Assembly: GCA_031371195.1 (NCBI GenBank) | Contig: JANMJD010000262.1 | Location: forward strand, 1-16,389 | Reading direction: 5' to 3' | Length of the DNA stretch: 16,389 nt | DNA from: JANMJD01 sp031371195 | GTDB taxonomy: Bacteria; Actinomycetota; Acidimicrobiia; Acidimicrobiales; Ilumatobacteraceae | In this document: piece after piece, positions 7,297 to 14,141 of the stretch | How the letters are laid out: each line of letters opens with the position of its first letter | Position numbering within the stretch: the first letter of the stretch is position 1 | Notes under the pieces: model-generated | The model's database searches: none | What the model was told of the DNA's origin: nothing | Seen by the model: the letters and a program-made list of their open reading frames with translations, nothing else | Position numbers and translations under genes: made by a program

Positions 7297-8075
7297 GCCG
7301 CCAGGCGGGCGGCATCGAGGGCGATGACCGAGAACATGGCACCCTGCGGATCCTGGCAGAGGGCGAACCGGCCCACCATCGGGATGTCCGACGGCGGAAC
7401 ATGGATCTGGCCTCCCAGCTCGGTCACCTTGGCGGCCGACGCGTCGCAGTCGGCGACGGCGAAGTAGGCGAGCCAGTGGCTGGGCACCTCGGCAGGGAAC
7501 TCCGCGCCCATCGGCATCATGCCGGCGATGCCCCGGCCTTCGACGGTGAACTCCGTGTACATGAACTCGCCCATGTCGGCCTTGTTCGCTCCCCAATTGA
7601 ACACCGCGGCATAGAACTTCTCGGCCGCGTCGGCGTCGCGGGTGGCCAGTTCGTTCCAGCAGAGCGTGCCGGGCTCGTTGACGAGTTCGGAGCCGATGTG
7701 TGCACGGGGCTGCCAGACGCTGAAGGCCGCACCAGCGGGGTCCATGAAGATCGCCATGCGACCGACGTCCAACACGTCCATCGGCGGCATCAAGACCTGG
7801 CCACCGTTGGCGGTGACGGTTGCGGAGGTGGCGTCGGCGTCGACAACGCTCACATAGGTCGTCCAAAAGGGTGGCATGTCGGGATTCATCTGCGGCCCCA
7901 TGCCGGCGACGGCCTTGCCGTTGAGCATGCACATCCGGTAGCCGCCCGCCTCGGGCGGGCCGTCGTTGATCTCCCAACCGAACAATGCCGAGTAGAACGC
8001 CGCGCCGCCTGCCGCGTCGGGCGTGCCCAGATCAACCCAGCTCGGGGTACCCGGGGCATATGAGGTGATTTCCAT
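7293..8075 (-). CDS. Two-domain VOC (glyoxalase/bleomycin-resistance fold) protein
   Basis: A 260-residue protein made of two homologous vicinal-oxygen-chelate modules. The first (about 10-123) starts PSWVDLGTPDAAGGAAFYSALFGW and ends with DPAGAAFSVWQP. The second (about 135-252) starts GTLCWNELATRDADAAEKFYAAVFNW and ends with DPQGAMFSVI. Each shows the domain pattern of an aromatic-rich first strand, a helix with FY..lFgW, the VDDAD-like VSVVDADAT or FAVADCDAS segment, GGQ, and the closing DP.GA.FS. Many such actinobacterial two-module proteins are annotated as hydrolases or glyoxalase-like and their substrates are unknown; the metal-ligand pattern cannot be assigned safely. The ATG at 8075 has a strong ribosome-binding site (GAAAGGAG, seven bases upstream), clearly preferred over in-frame starts further up. 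The stop codon sits inside a strong hairpin. Confidence 0.85.
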   Translation of the reverse strand: MEITSYAPGTPSWVDLGTPDAAGGAAFYSALFGWEINDGPPEAGGYRMCMLNGKAVAGMGPQMNPDMPPFWTTYVSVVDADATSATVTANGGQVLMPPMDVLDVGRMAIFMDPAGAAFSVWQPRAHIGSELVNEPGTLCWNELATRDADAAEKFYAAVFNWGANKADMGEFMYTEFTVEGRGIAGMMPMGAEFPAEVPSHWLAYFAVADCDASAAKVTELGGQIHVPPSDIPMVGRFALCQDPQGAMFSVIALDAARLAA

Positions 8076-8090
8076 GGCAGGACTCCTTTC
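8068..8090 (-). promoter_or_regulatory. Strong Shine-Dalgarno site fixing the VOC gene start
   Basis: On the - strand GAAAGGAG lies seven bases before the ATG at 8075. It is by far the best ribosome-binding site in the window and argues for efficient translation of the VOC protein, in contrast to most neighbours, which have weak or no such site. Confidence 0.7.
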
Positions 8091-8185
8091 GGCGACACCG
8101 CTGTCGCGTGGACCGTCCACCATAGTCGGTCGACAGGCCCACCTCGACGGGCCGATTCCTCGCGGTCATGGTCTGAGTGCAGGCC

Positions 8186-9264
8186 TCAACGATCCACAGG
8201 CGGGGGGATCAGGACGAAATTGCCGACGTGGTTCTTCTCGAGGAACTCACGTTGCGCTTCGGCGATCTGGTCGAGCAGAAGCGTTTTGGCGACGAGCGGC
8301 CGGATCTCACCGCGCTCGATGTAGGCGACGAGGTTCGGGAACACGGTTTCATCCCACGCCGTGCAGCCGATGAGGGTCAGGTCGTTCAGGTAGAGCGTGC
8401 GCATGTCGAGCGCGACGACCGGACCGCCGATCGCACCCGACGACGCGTATCTGCCGCCTCGCCTGAGCACCTTCAACATGTCACCGAACGCGGAGCCGGC
8501 CACATTGTCGACGACGACATCGACCGATTTCTCTCCCAGTCGCTGCACGATGTTGTCGTCGCGATCGATCACGCGGTCCGCACCGATCGCAAGCACCCGG
8601 TCCATCTTCTCCCGACCGGCGATGGCGGTCACCACGGCGCCTCGTCGCTTGGCCAGTTGCACGACGGCGGAGCCCACACCACCCGAAGCCCCGGCGACGA
8701 GTACGTGCTCCCCGTGTGCCACTGCGGCGCGGTGCAACATGTTCTCGGCCGTCCCATAGGCGCACGGGATGGAGCCGAGCTCGACGTCGCTCCAGTTGCA
8801 GGCCACGGCGAACACCTCGGTCGCCGGAACCTTGACGAACTGGGCGAATGCGCCGTCGAAGTCGGCGCCCATCCAGATGTTCTCCATCGATCCGAACCCG
8901 GCTGGGCGGATGCACGGCCGCACCAGCACCCGCGAGCCGACGAGGCGTACATCCACGCCGGGGGCGACGGCGACGACGAGACCACAGCAGTCCGTCCCCT
9001 GGATGAGCGGGAATGGTGTCGGCGTGTTCCACCCTCCGTCGACCGTGCCGGGCCCATGCTGCCTCTCGGCCGTCACCGTCGCGGCGGTGCTGGCAGTGAC
9101 CGTCTCGGAGTACCAGCCGAGGCGGGTGTTGATATATCGGTGTTGTTCACCCCCGCCGCGAGAACCCGCAGGATGACTTCTCCTGGACCCGGTCTCGGCG
9201 CGGGGACGTCGCGGTACTCGAGTTTGTCGTACCCGCCGTGGCCGGTTGTGACGACAGCCTTCAT
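8186..9264 (-). pseudogene. Zinc-free MDR alcohol dehydrogenase/quinone reductase, frameshifted
   Basis: Two overlapping frames together encode one medium-chain dehydrogenase. The N-terminal piece starts with ATG at 9264 (MKAVVTTGHGGYDKLEYRDV) and reads correctly to GVNNTDI. There the DNA has ATATAT (9132-9137), after which this frame runs into junk (STPASAGTPRR) and a stop near 9073. Deleting one AT restores NTDINTRLGWYSETVTAS, the expected conserved continuation, and joins the downstream frame, which carries the NAD(P)-binding GASGGVGSAVVQLAKRRGA (191-197 of the repaired protein for GASGGVG) and runs to the stop at 8186. Repaired length is 358 residues, normal for the family. There are no zinc ligands in the usual first-domain positions (NNTD replaces the CG.C/GH region), so this would be a zinc-independent MDR enzyme. 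It may be a true pseudogene or a sequencing/assembly error; the rest of the frame is undamaged, so the lesion is recent or artefactual. Confidence 0.8.
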
Positions 9265-9316
9265 CGTCGTCGGAAGATCGGTGGAGGGCGTGGCTCGGGG
9301 CATCGAAGGATTCCGG

Positions 9317-11053
9317 TCAGCCGCGTTTCTGGACGCGGGCCCATTCGTCCTTGAGACCGACGGTCTGATGGAAGACGAGGCCCTCAGCGGTTGCATCGCG
9401 GCAGAAATAAGCCAGGCGTTCGAATTGCACGTGGCCGCCGAGGGCGATCTCGGCCATCGACGGTTCGAACTTGGCGCCGGCCAGGATCTCGCGTGAGGTC
9501 GGGTTGAGCTGGTCGAGCGGGTCGATCCCGTCGGAACCGGGGAACGGGTCGGTGAACAGCCGGTTGTAGATCATCGCCGTGCCCTCGATGGCGTGGGCCG
9601 ACGAGACCCAGTGGATCGTTGACTTCACCTTGCGACCATCGGGCGCGTTCCCGCCGGCCGTCGCCGGGTCGTAGGTGCAGCGGATCTCGATGATCTCACC
9701 GGCGTCGTCCTTGACGATGTCGGTACAGGTGATCAGGTAGCCGTAGCGCAGCCGCACCTCGCGCCCGACGGTGAGCCGGTAGTACTTCGGCGGAGGCTCC
9801 TCCATGAAGTCTTCGCGCTCGATCCACAGCTCGCCGCTGAACGGGATCATCCGGGTGCCGGCCGTCGGATCCTCGGGGTTGTTGACGGCCTCGCGCATCT
9901 CGACGTGTCCCGCGGGCCAGTTGGTCAGCACCACCTTCACCGGGCGCAGCACAGCCATTCGCCGTTCGGCCGTGGCATTCAGTTCGGTGCGCACGAACGA
10001 CTCGAGCAACTCGATCTCGTGCACCCCATTGGTCTTGGCGATGCCGATGTGGGCACAGAACGCTCGGATCGCCGAGGCCGGGTAGCCCCGCCGACGCAGG
10101 CCGCGCAAGGTCGGCATGCGGGCGTCGTCCCAACCGTCGACATGGCCCTCGGCCACCAGCGCGGCGAGCTTGCGCTTCGACATCACGGTGTAGGTCAGGT
10201 TCAAGCGGGCGAACTCGGTCTGCTCGGGGGTGTCGCCGGGCAGCGGCAGTTGGGCGAGATACCAGTCGTACAACGGACGGTGGCTGTCGAACTCGAGGGT
10301 GCAGATGGAGTGGGTGACGCCTTCGATGGCATCGGACTGCCCGTGTGCCCAGTCGTACGTCGGGTAGATGCACCACGCATCGCCGGTGCGGTAGTGGTGG
10401 GCATGGCGGATGCGGTACATCACCGGGTCGCGCAGCTGCATGTTGTCGTGCTGCATGTCGATGCGGGCCCGCAACACCCGCGACCCGTCGGGGAACTCGC
10501 CCGAGCGCATCCGGCGGAACAGGTCGAGGTTCTCCTCGACGGTGCGATTGCGGAAGGCACTCTCGATGCCCGGCTTCCCAAATCCGCCACGTTTGGCCGA
10601 GATGGTCTCGCCGTCCTCGTCGTCGACGAAGGCGAGGCCGCGCCCGATGAGGTACTCGGCCCACTCGTACAGCTGCTCGAAGTAGTCCGACGCGTAGACC
10701 GGGTCACCGGTCGGGCGGAACCCGAGCCAGGCGATGTCCTCGATGATCCCCTCGGTGAACGCGACGTCTTCGGTTACGGGGTTGGTGTCGTCGAATCGCA
10801 GCCGGCACACACCGTCGAACTCCTCGGCGATGCCGAAGTCGACGGCGATCGCCTTGGCATGGCCGATGTGCAGGTAACCGTTCGGCTCGGGTGGGAAGCG
10901 GGTCTGCACCCGCCCGTTGAACTTCCCCGACTCGGTGTCGGATCGGACCAGTTCACGAATGAAATCGCCCGCCATGCGAACGCCGGGGCTCGACTGCTGT
11001 TCCGCCCCCGCCGCAGGTTGCGGTTCGGCGTTCGTCGGCTCGTGAGCGGTCAT
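9317..11053 (-). CDS. glnS: Glutaminyl-tRNA synthetase
   Basis: A 578-residue class I aminoacyl-tRNA synthetase that charges tRNA-Gln with glutamine. The Rossmann catalytic core carries the HIGH signature at 62-65 (PNGYLHIGHAKA) and the KMSKS equivalent MSKRK at 291-295. FDDTNP (87-92) and IYPTYDWAHGQSDAIEGVTH in between are typical of the Glx-RS family. It is GlnRS rather than GluRS because the C-terminal half is the two beta-barrel anticodon-binding region (PFSGELWIEREDF, KYYRLTVGREVRLRYGY, DGRKVKSTIHWVSSAHA), followed by FEREAYFC-like FERLAYFCRD and the ending VFHQTVGLKDEWARVQK, as in E. coli GlnS. The ATG at 11053 is chosen; a TTG seven codons upstream and an ATG at 10975 are alternatives, and the first 25 residues look disordered. 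No ribosome-binding site is visible, so leaderless translation is possible. The broken MDR gene starts 52 bases downstream. Confidence 0.95.
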   Translation of the reverse strand: MTAHEPTNAEPQPAAGAEQQSSPGVRMAGDFIRELVRSDTESGKFNGRVQTRFPPEPNGYLHIGHAKAIAVDFGIAEEFDGVCRLRFDDTNPVTEDVAFTEGIIEDIAWLGFRPTGDPVYASDYFEQLYEWAEYLIGRGLAFVDDEDGETISAKRGGFGKPGIESAFRNRTVEENLDLFRRMRSGEFPDGSRVLRARIDMQHDNMQLRDPVMYRIRHAHHYRTGDAWCIYPTYDWAHGQSDAIEGVTHSICTLEFDSHRPLYDWYLAQLPLPGDTPEQTEFARLNLTYTVMSKRKLAALVAEGHVDGWDDARMPTLRGLRRRGYPASAIRAFCAHIGIAKTNGVHEIELLESFVRTELNATAERRMAVLRPVKVVLTNWPAGHVEMREAVNNPEDPTAGTRMIPFSGELWIEREDFMEEPPPKYYRLTVGREVRLRYGYLITCTDIVKDDAGEIIEIRCTYDPATAGGNAPDGRKVKSTIHWVSSAHAIEGTAMIYNRLFTDPFPGSDGIDPLDQLNPTSREILAGAKFEPSMAEIALGGHVQFERLAYFCRDATAEGLVFHQTVGLKDEWARVQKRG

Positions 11054-11359
11054 CCGAGTACAGCTATCGCACAATCACCCCATCCCACAACCCGGTCCGA
11101 CGGCCTCATCCACACGGCGACAGGCCACCATCGCCGGAACGGGCAGCTTCTGGGCCAACGCTGACCCGCTGCCTGTTCGATATCCGTCGCAGGCCGACGG
11201 ACATCGAACAACGAACCCGAGGCGGACCCGAGGCGGACCTCAGGCGGACCTGCCGGTGTTCGTTATCCGTTGCGGACCGACGCAGATCGAACACAGACCC
11301 GAGGCGGACCCCGTGGCGGACCCGGCGTCGGCCGCGTCCCGTCGATCGCTAGCGGCTCT
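11054..11359. other. 306-base intergenic spacer between acyl-CoA ligase and glnS
   Basis: There is no gene here. The part next to the ligase stop is occupied by the hairpin and 11-mer repeats described separately. The remaining stretch (about 11054-11173) is the leader/promoter region of glnS, in which I could not identify a convincing promoter. No tRNA, T-box or riboswitch fold was recognised. Confidence 0.6.
11174..11322. repeat. Two hairpin repeats separated by tandem 11-mers (REP-like block)
   Basis: Copy 1 is an inverted repeat with 16-base arms at 11174-11189 (TGTTCGATATCCGTCG) and 11195-11210, loop CAGGC, and a single mismatched position that becomes a G-U pair in the - strand RNA. 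Copy 2, 83 bases further, has arms at 11257-11272 and 11278-11293 with loop CGGAC; it is clearly the same sequence but with several mismatches in the stem. Each copy is followed by CCGAGGCGGACC. After copy 1 there are three tandem 11-mers (CGAGGCGGACC at 11218-11228 and 11229-11239, TCAGGCGGACC at 11240-11250). After copy 2 there is one exact unit (11300-11310) and a variant (11311-11322). The block lies just downstream of the ligase stop, so it could act as a 3'-end structure, or be a REP/BIME-type dispersed element. Confidence 0.75.
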
Positions 11360-13087
11360 TCAGTTGCCGACGAGGCGGTCGCGGAGTTCGCGCTTGAGGA
11401 ACTTGCCGCTGGCGTTGCGGGGCAGTGGCTCGTCGATGAACCAGACCTGGGCGGGGATCTTGTGCTTGGCGATCCGTTCGGCGAGGAAGGTGCGCAGGCC
11501 GGCCGCGTCGAGCGTGGCGTCGGGGGCCAGGAAGACGGCGACGGCGACGTCCTCGCCGAGGCGCTCGTCGGGCACGCCGAACACGGCGGCCTCGGCGACG
11601 TCGGGATGCTGGTAGATGACGGCCTCGACCTCGGAGCAGTAGACGTTCTCGCCGCCCCGCAGCACCATGTCCTTGGCCCGGTCAACGATGTAGACGAAGC
11701 CGTCGTCGTCGATCCGGGCGATGTCGCCGGTGTCGAACCAGCCGTCGCGGATGGCGTCGGCGGTCGCCTCGGGTCGATTGAGATAGCCCTTGATGATCAC
11801 CGCGCCCCGGGCGCACAGCACGCCGACCGATGTCGGCGAGACCGGAAGATCGTCGCCCGCCTCGTCGATCAACTTGACCTCGACCGTCGGCACGATCGGT
11901 CCGCACGAGTCGGGCTTGGCCAGGAAGTTGCGCGCCGAGTTGGCGGTGAGGATGCCGTGCGTCTCGGTGAGGCCGTATCCCGTGAGCGGAGCCTTGCCGT
12001 TGATCGCCCCGGCGATCTTCTCGACGAGGTCGGGCTGCAACGCCGCGCCGCCCCCGCCCATGCCCATCAACGACGACGTGTCGCGCGTCGCCCAATCGGA
12101 GTGCAGCAGCATCTCCCGGCTCATCGTCGGCACACCCGAGAAGCTGTTGACCCGTTCACGCTCGATCAGCTCCAACGCCCGGGCGGCGTCCCACTTGTAG
12201 GTGAGCACGACCCGCGCGCCGATCATCGTCGCCGGGTGGAGGATGCAGTTGCAGGCGGTCACATGGAACAGCGGGGTCGGGGCCATGAACGTCATCTGCG
12301 CCGGCGGCGTCGCCGGAGCGACCTCGACGCCGGCCTCGGCGTTGGCGGCGGCCTCGGCCATCGGGGCGGCGGTGTTCATGAAGGCGATGTTCAAGATGTT
12401 GTGCACCGAACCGCGATGGGTCAGCTGGGCACCTTTGGGAAATCCGGTGGTGCCCGAGGTGTAGAAGATGCAGGCGTCGTCATCGGGATCGATATCGACG
12501 ACGGGCAGCTCGGCGGGAGCATCGGCGGACGACACGACGTGGGACCAGTTCGACGCGTCGGCCGGGAGGTCACGCGTCGAGCGGACGGCGATCACGTGCA
12601 TCGGCCCGCCGTTGCGGACTGCGTCGAGAATGCCGAGCGCTCGTTCGAGGCGTTCGTCGTCGGCGATCAAGACCTTGGGCCGCGAATCGGTAAGGCCGTA
12701 CTCCATTTCGACCGGGGTCCACCAGGCGTTCATCCCGACGATCGCCGCGCCGATCGACACCGTCGCCCAGTAGGCCACCACCCACTCGGGATAATTGCGC
12801 ATGGCCACAGCCACTCGGTCGCCGCGCCCGACGCCATGGGTGTGGTGGAGCAGGTGGGCCAGCGACCGCGCCTGGGCGTGGATCTCGCCGTAGGTGTAGC
12901 GCTCGTCCTCGTAGACGATGTAGTCGCGCTCGGCATACTGCGCGCTGGCCGTCCATATGTCGCGCAATGTCGGAGGCGCCGACTTGAACACCTTCATCGG
13001 GACGCCGCGCACCTCGATCGTGGTGACTTCGAACGGGGAGCCAGGGGCGAGAAGCTGCTGGCGGGCGGCGTGGTAGTGCTCGAACAC
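11360..13087 (-). CDS. AMP-forming acyl-CoA ligase (FadD-type)
   Basis: A 575-residue ANL-superfamily adenylating enzyme that activates a carboxylic acid to acyl-AMP and then acyl-CoA. Motifs run in order: the P-loop YTSGTTGFPKG (209-219), the A4-like aromatic region PLFHVTAC (272-279), A5 YGLTETHG (371-378), A7 WFDTGDI (450-456), A8 DRAKDMVLRGGENVY (469-483) and A10 NASGKFLK with the catalytic Lys562. A glycine-rich MGMGGGGAAL (341-350) precedes A5. The organisation is that of fatty-acid/aromatic-acid CoA ligases; chain length or steroid-acid preference cannot be told. The long N-terminal part (MFEHYHAARQQLLAPGSPFEV) matches the type seen in actinobacterial FadD enzymes. The start is a GTG at 13087; an ATG lies 30 codons later, but the sequence before it looks like authentic protein. 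Together with the P450 and MDR genes it suggests lipid or sterol side-chain degradation. Confidence 0.9.
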   Translation of the reverse strand: MFEHYHAARQQLLAPGSPFEVTTIEVRGVPMKVFKSAPPTLRDIWTASAQYAERDYIVYEDERYTYGEIHAQARSLAHLLHHTHGVGRGDRVAVAMRNYPEWVVAYWATVSIGAAIVGMNAWWTPVEMEYGLTDSRPKVLIADDERLERALGILDAVRNGGPMHVIAVRSTRDLPADASNWSHVVSSADAPAELPVVDIDPDDDACIFYTSGTTGFPKGAQLTHRGSVHNILNIAFMNTAAPMAEAAANAEAGVEVAPATPPAQMTFMAPTPLFHVTACNCILHPATMIGARVVLTYKWDAARALELIERERVNSFSGVPTMSREMLLHSDWATRDTSSLMGMGGGGAALQPDLVEKIAGAINGKAPLTGYGLTETHGILTANSARNFLAKPDSCGPIVPTVEVKLIDEAGDDLPVSPTSVGVLCARGAVIIKGYLNRPEATADAIRDGWFDTGDIARIDDDGFVYIVDRAKDMVLRGGENVYCSEVEAVIYQHPDVAEAAVFGVPDERLGEDVAVAVFLAPDATLDAAGLRTFLAERIAKHKIPAQVWFIDEPLPRNASGKFLKRELRDRLVGN

Positions 13088-13161
13088 CCCACCATCGTGA
13101 ACGCTGTGATGCCTGTCATGCCAACCGGGCGCCCGGTCGGCGACGAACGGCTCGCCCGACC

Positions 13162-14100
13162 TCAGAATTCGAGGATCAGCCTGCCGCGAGTCCCACCGGC
13201 GCCGAGGATCCGATGAGCCTCGCCCGCCGCGGTGGCGGGCATCTTCTGCGCCACCCTCATGGTCACCGCACCCAGCTCGACGAGTTCGCGGATGCGGTCG
13301 AGTTTGGCCTGCTCGCGGGCATATTCAGGGATGCGGACCAGGTGGATGACGATGTCCCGCTCGCTCTCGCCCGGAAAACCCCTGACGGCCGCCAGCCCAC
13401 CGCCGTCCTTGACCGCCGGCAGAATCAGACCGTTGAGCAAGGCCCCGTCGGCCACGGCATCGACACCGTCGGGATGCAACCTGCGGACACGGGCGGCGAG
13501 GTCGTCGCCGCGAGGTAGCACCACATCCGCGCCGAGCGACCGCACCAGTTCCTCGTCGGCCGGTGATGCATCGGCGATCACGTGGAGTCCGTCGACCTTG
13601 GCGAGTTGCACGGTGTAGCCACCGAACGCCCCGGCGGCTCCGGTGACGAGCACCGTCTGCCCTGGCTGCAACCCGAGCAGATCGAGCGCCAATCGGGCGG
13701 TGAGGGCATTCATCGGCAGACTGGCCGCCTCGGCATCGGTTGCGCCGGCGGGCACGGCGGCGACCGACTCGGTCGGGACGACGACGTATTCCGAGTACCC
13801 GCCATGCGACCCGCTTGGCACGACAATCGCCATCACATGGTCGCCGAGGCTCAAGGTGGTCGATACGCCATCGCCGATCTGATCGAGCACCCCGGCCACG
13901 TCCATGCCCGGTACGTACGGCGGATCGAACTCCTTGAGCATCGCGGCCCGCGCCCCGTTACGGGTGAACGTGTCGGTCGGGTTGACCGCCGCCGCATGCA
14001 CGCGGATCCGCATCTGGCCCGGGCCTGCCTCGGGGGTGGGGATCTCGACGACCTCGAAGGCCTCGGGCCCACCGAACTCCATGACTCCGACGACGCGCAT
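13162..14100 (-). CDS. Quinone-oxidoreductase-type MDR protein (zinc-independent)
   Basis: A 312-residue NADPH-dependent medium-chain dehydrogenase/reductase. The N-terminal GroES-like domain starts MRVVGVMEFGGPEAFEVVEI and has AAVNPTDTFTRNG at 37-49, where zinc-type alcohol dehydrogenases would have the catalytic cysteine; its absence indicates the zinc-free quinone reductase (QOR) branch. The dinucleotide motif is TGAAGAFGGYTVQLAK (153-168), and the protein ends in the typical GEAHRILGAGGTRGRLILEF. The substrate is likely a quinone, enone or other activated alkene. The ATG at 14100 matches the conserved beginning of the family. A GTG at 14145 overlaps the upstream stop codon (GTGA), so translational coupling with the alpha-2-macroglobulin-like gene, and a 15-residue longer product, is possible. 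Confidence 0.85.
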   Translation of the reverse strand: MRVVGVMEFGGPEAFEVVEIPTPEAGPGQMRIRVHAAAVNPTDTFTRNGARAAMLKEFDPPYVPGMDVAGVLDQIGDGVSTTLSLGDHVMAIVVPSGSHGGYSEYVVVPTESVAAVPAGATDAEAASLPMNALTARLALDLLGLQPGQTVLVTGAAGAFGGYTVQLAKVDGLHVIADASPADEELVRSLGADVVLPRGDDLAARVRRLHPDGVDAVADGALLNGLILPAVKDGGGLAAVRGFPGESERDIVIHLVRIPEYAREQAKLDRIRELVELGAVTMRVAQKMPATAAGEAHRILGAGGTRGRLILEF

Positions 14101-14141
14101 CCGGCGAGGATACGTGCCCGACGATGATACGAACGATGCCG

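Noticed and set aside
6090..8063. 657-codon open frame on the + strand
   Set aside because: It lies opposite the second P450 and the VOC gene, which have clear motifs; the translation has no recognisable domain.
8108..8153. Small palindromes (GTGGACCGTCCAC at 8108-8120; GGCCC/GGGCC at 8136-8153) after the MDR stop
   Set aside because: Five-base stems are expected by chance at this GC content and no T-run follows, so a terminator call is not justified.
9073..9140. Programmed ribosomal frameshift in the MDR dehydrogenase
   Set aside because: There is no slippery heptamer suited to -1/+1 shifting and no reason for programmed shifting in this family; an indel in ATATAT is simpler.
8177..9496. 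439-codon open + strand frame covering the broken MDR gene
   Set aside because: It could be taken as the real gene because the - strand is frameshifted, but the - strand pieces match the MDR family at both sides of the break and the + strand translation matches nothing.
11054..11100. Possible promoter for a leaderless glnS transcript (TTGTGG and ATAGCT on the - strand, 17-base gap)
   Set aside because: The -10 candidate matches the consensus poorly at the most important positions, so it is not listed as a feature.
11174..11322. CRISPR array or tRNA-like structure in the repeat block
   Set aside because: Only two hairpin copies are present, they are diverged, the spacers are themselves repetitive, and no cas gene or cloverleaf is visible.
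11270..13216. 648-codon open frame on the + strand
   Set aside because: It is antisense to the acyl-CoA ligase, whose motifs are all intact; the translation is Arg/Asp/His/Gly-rich and not protein-like.
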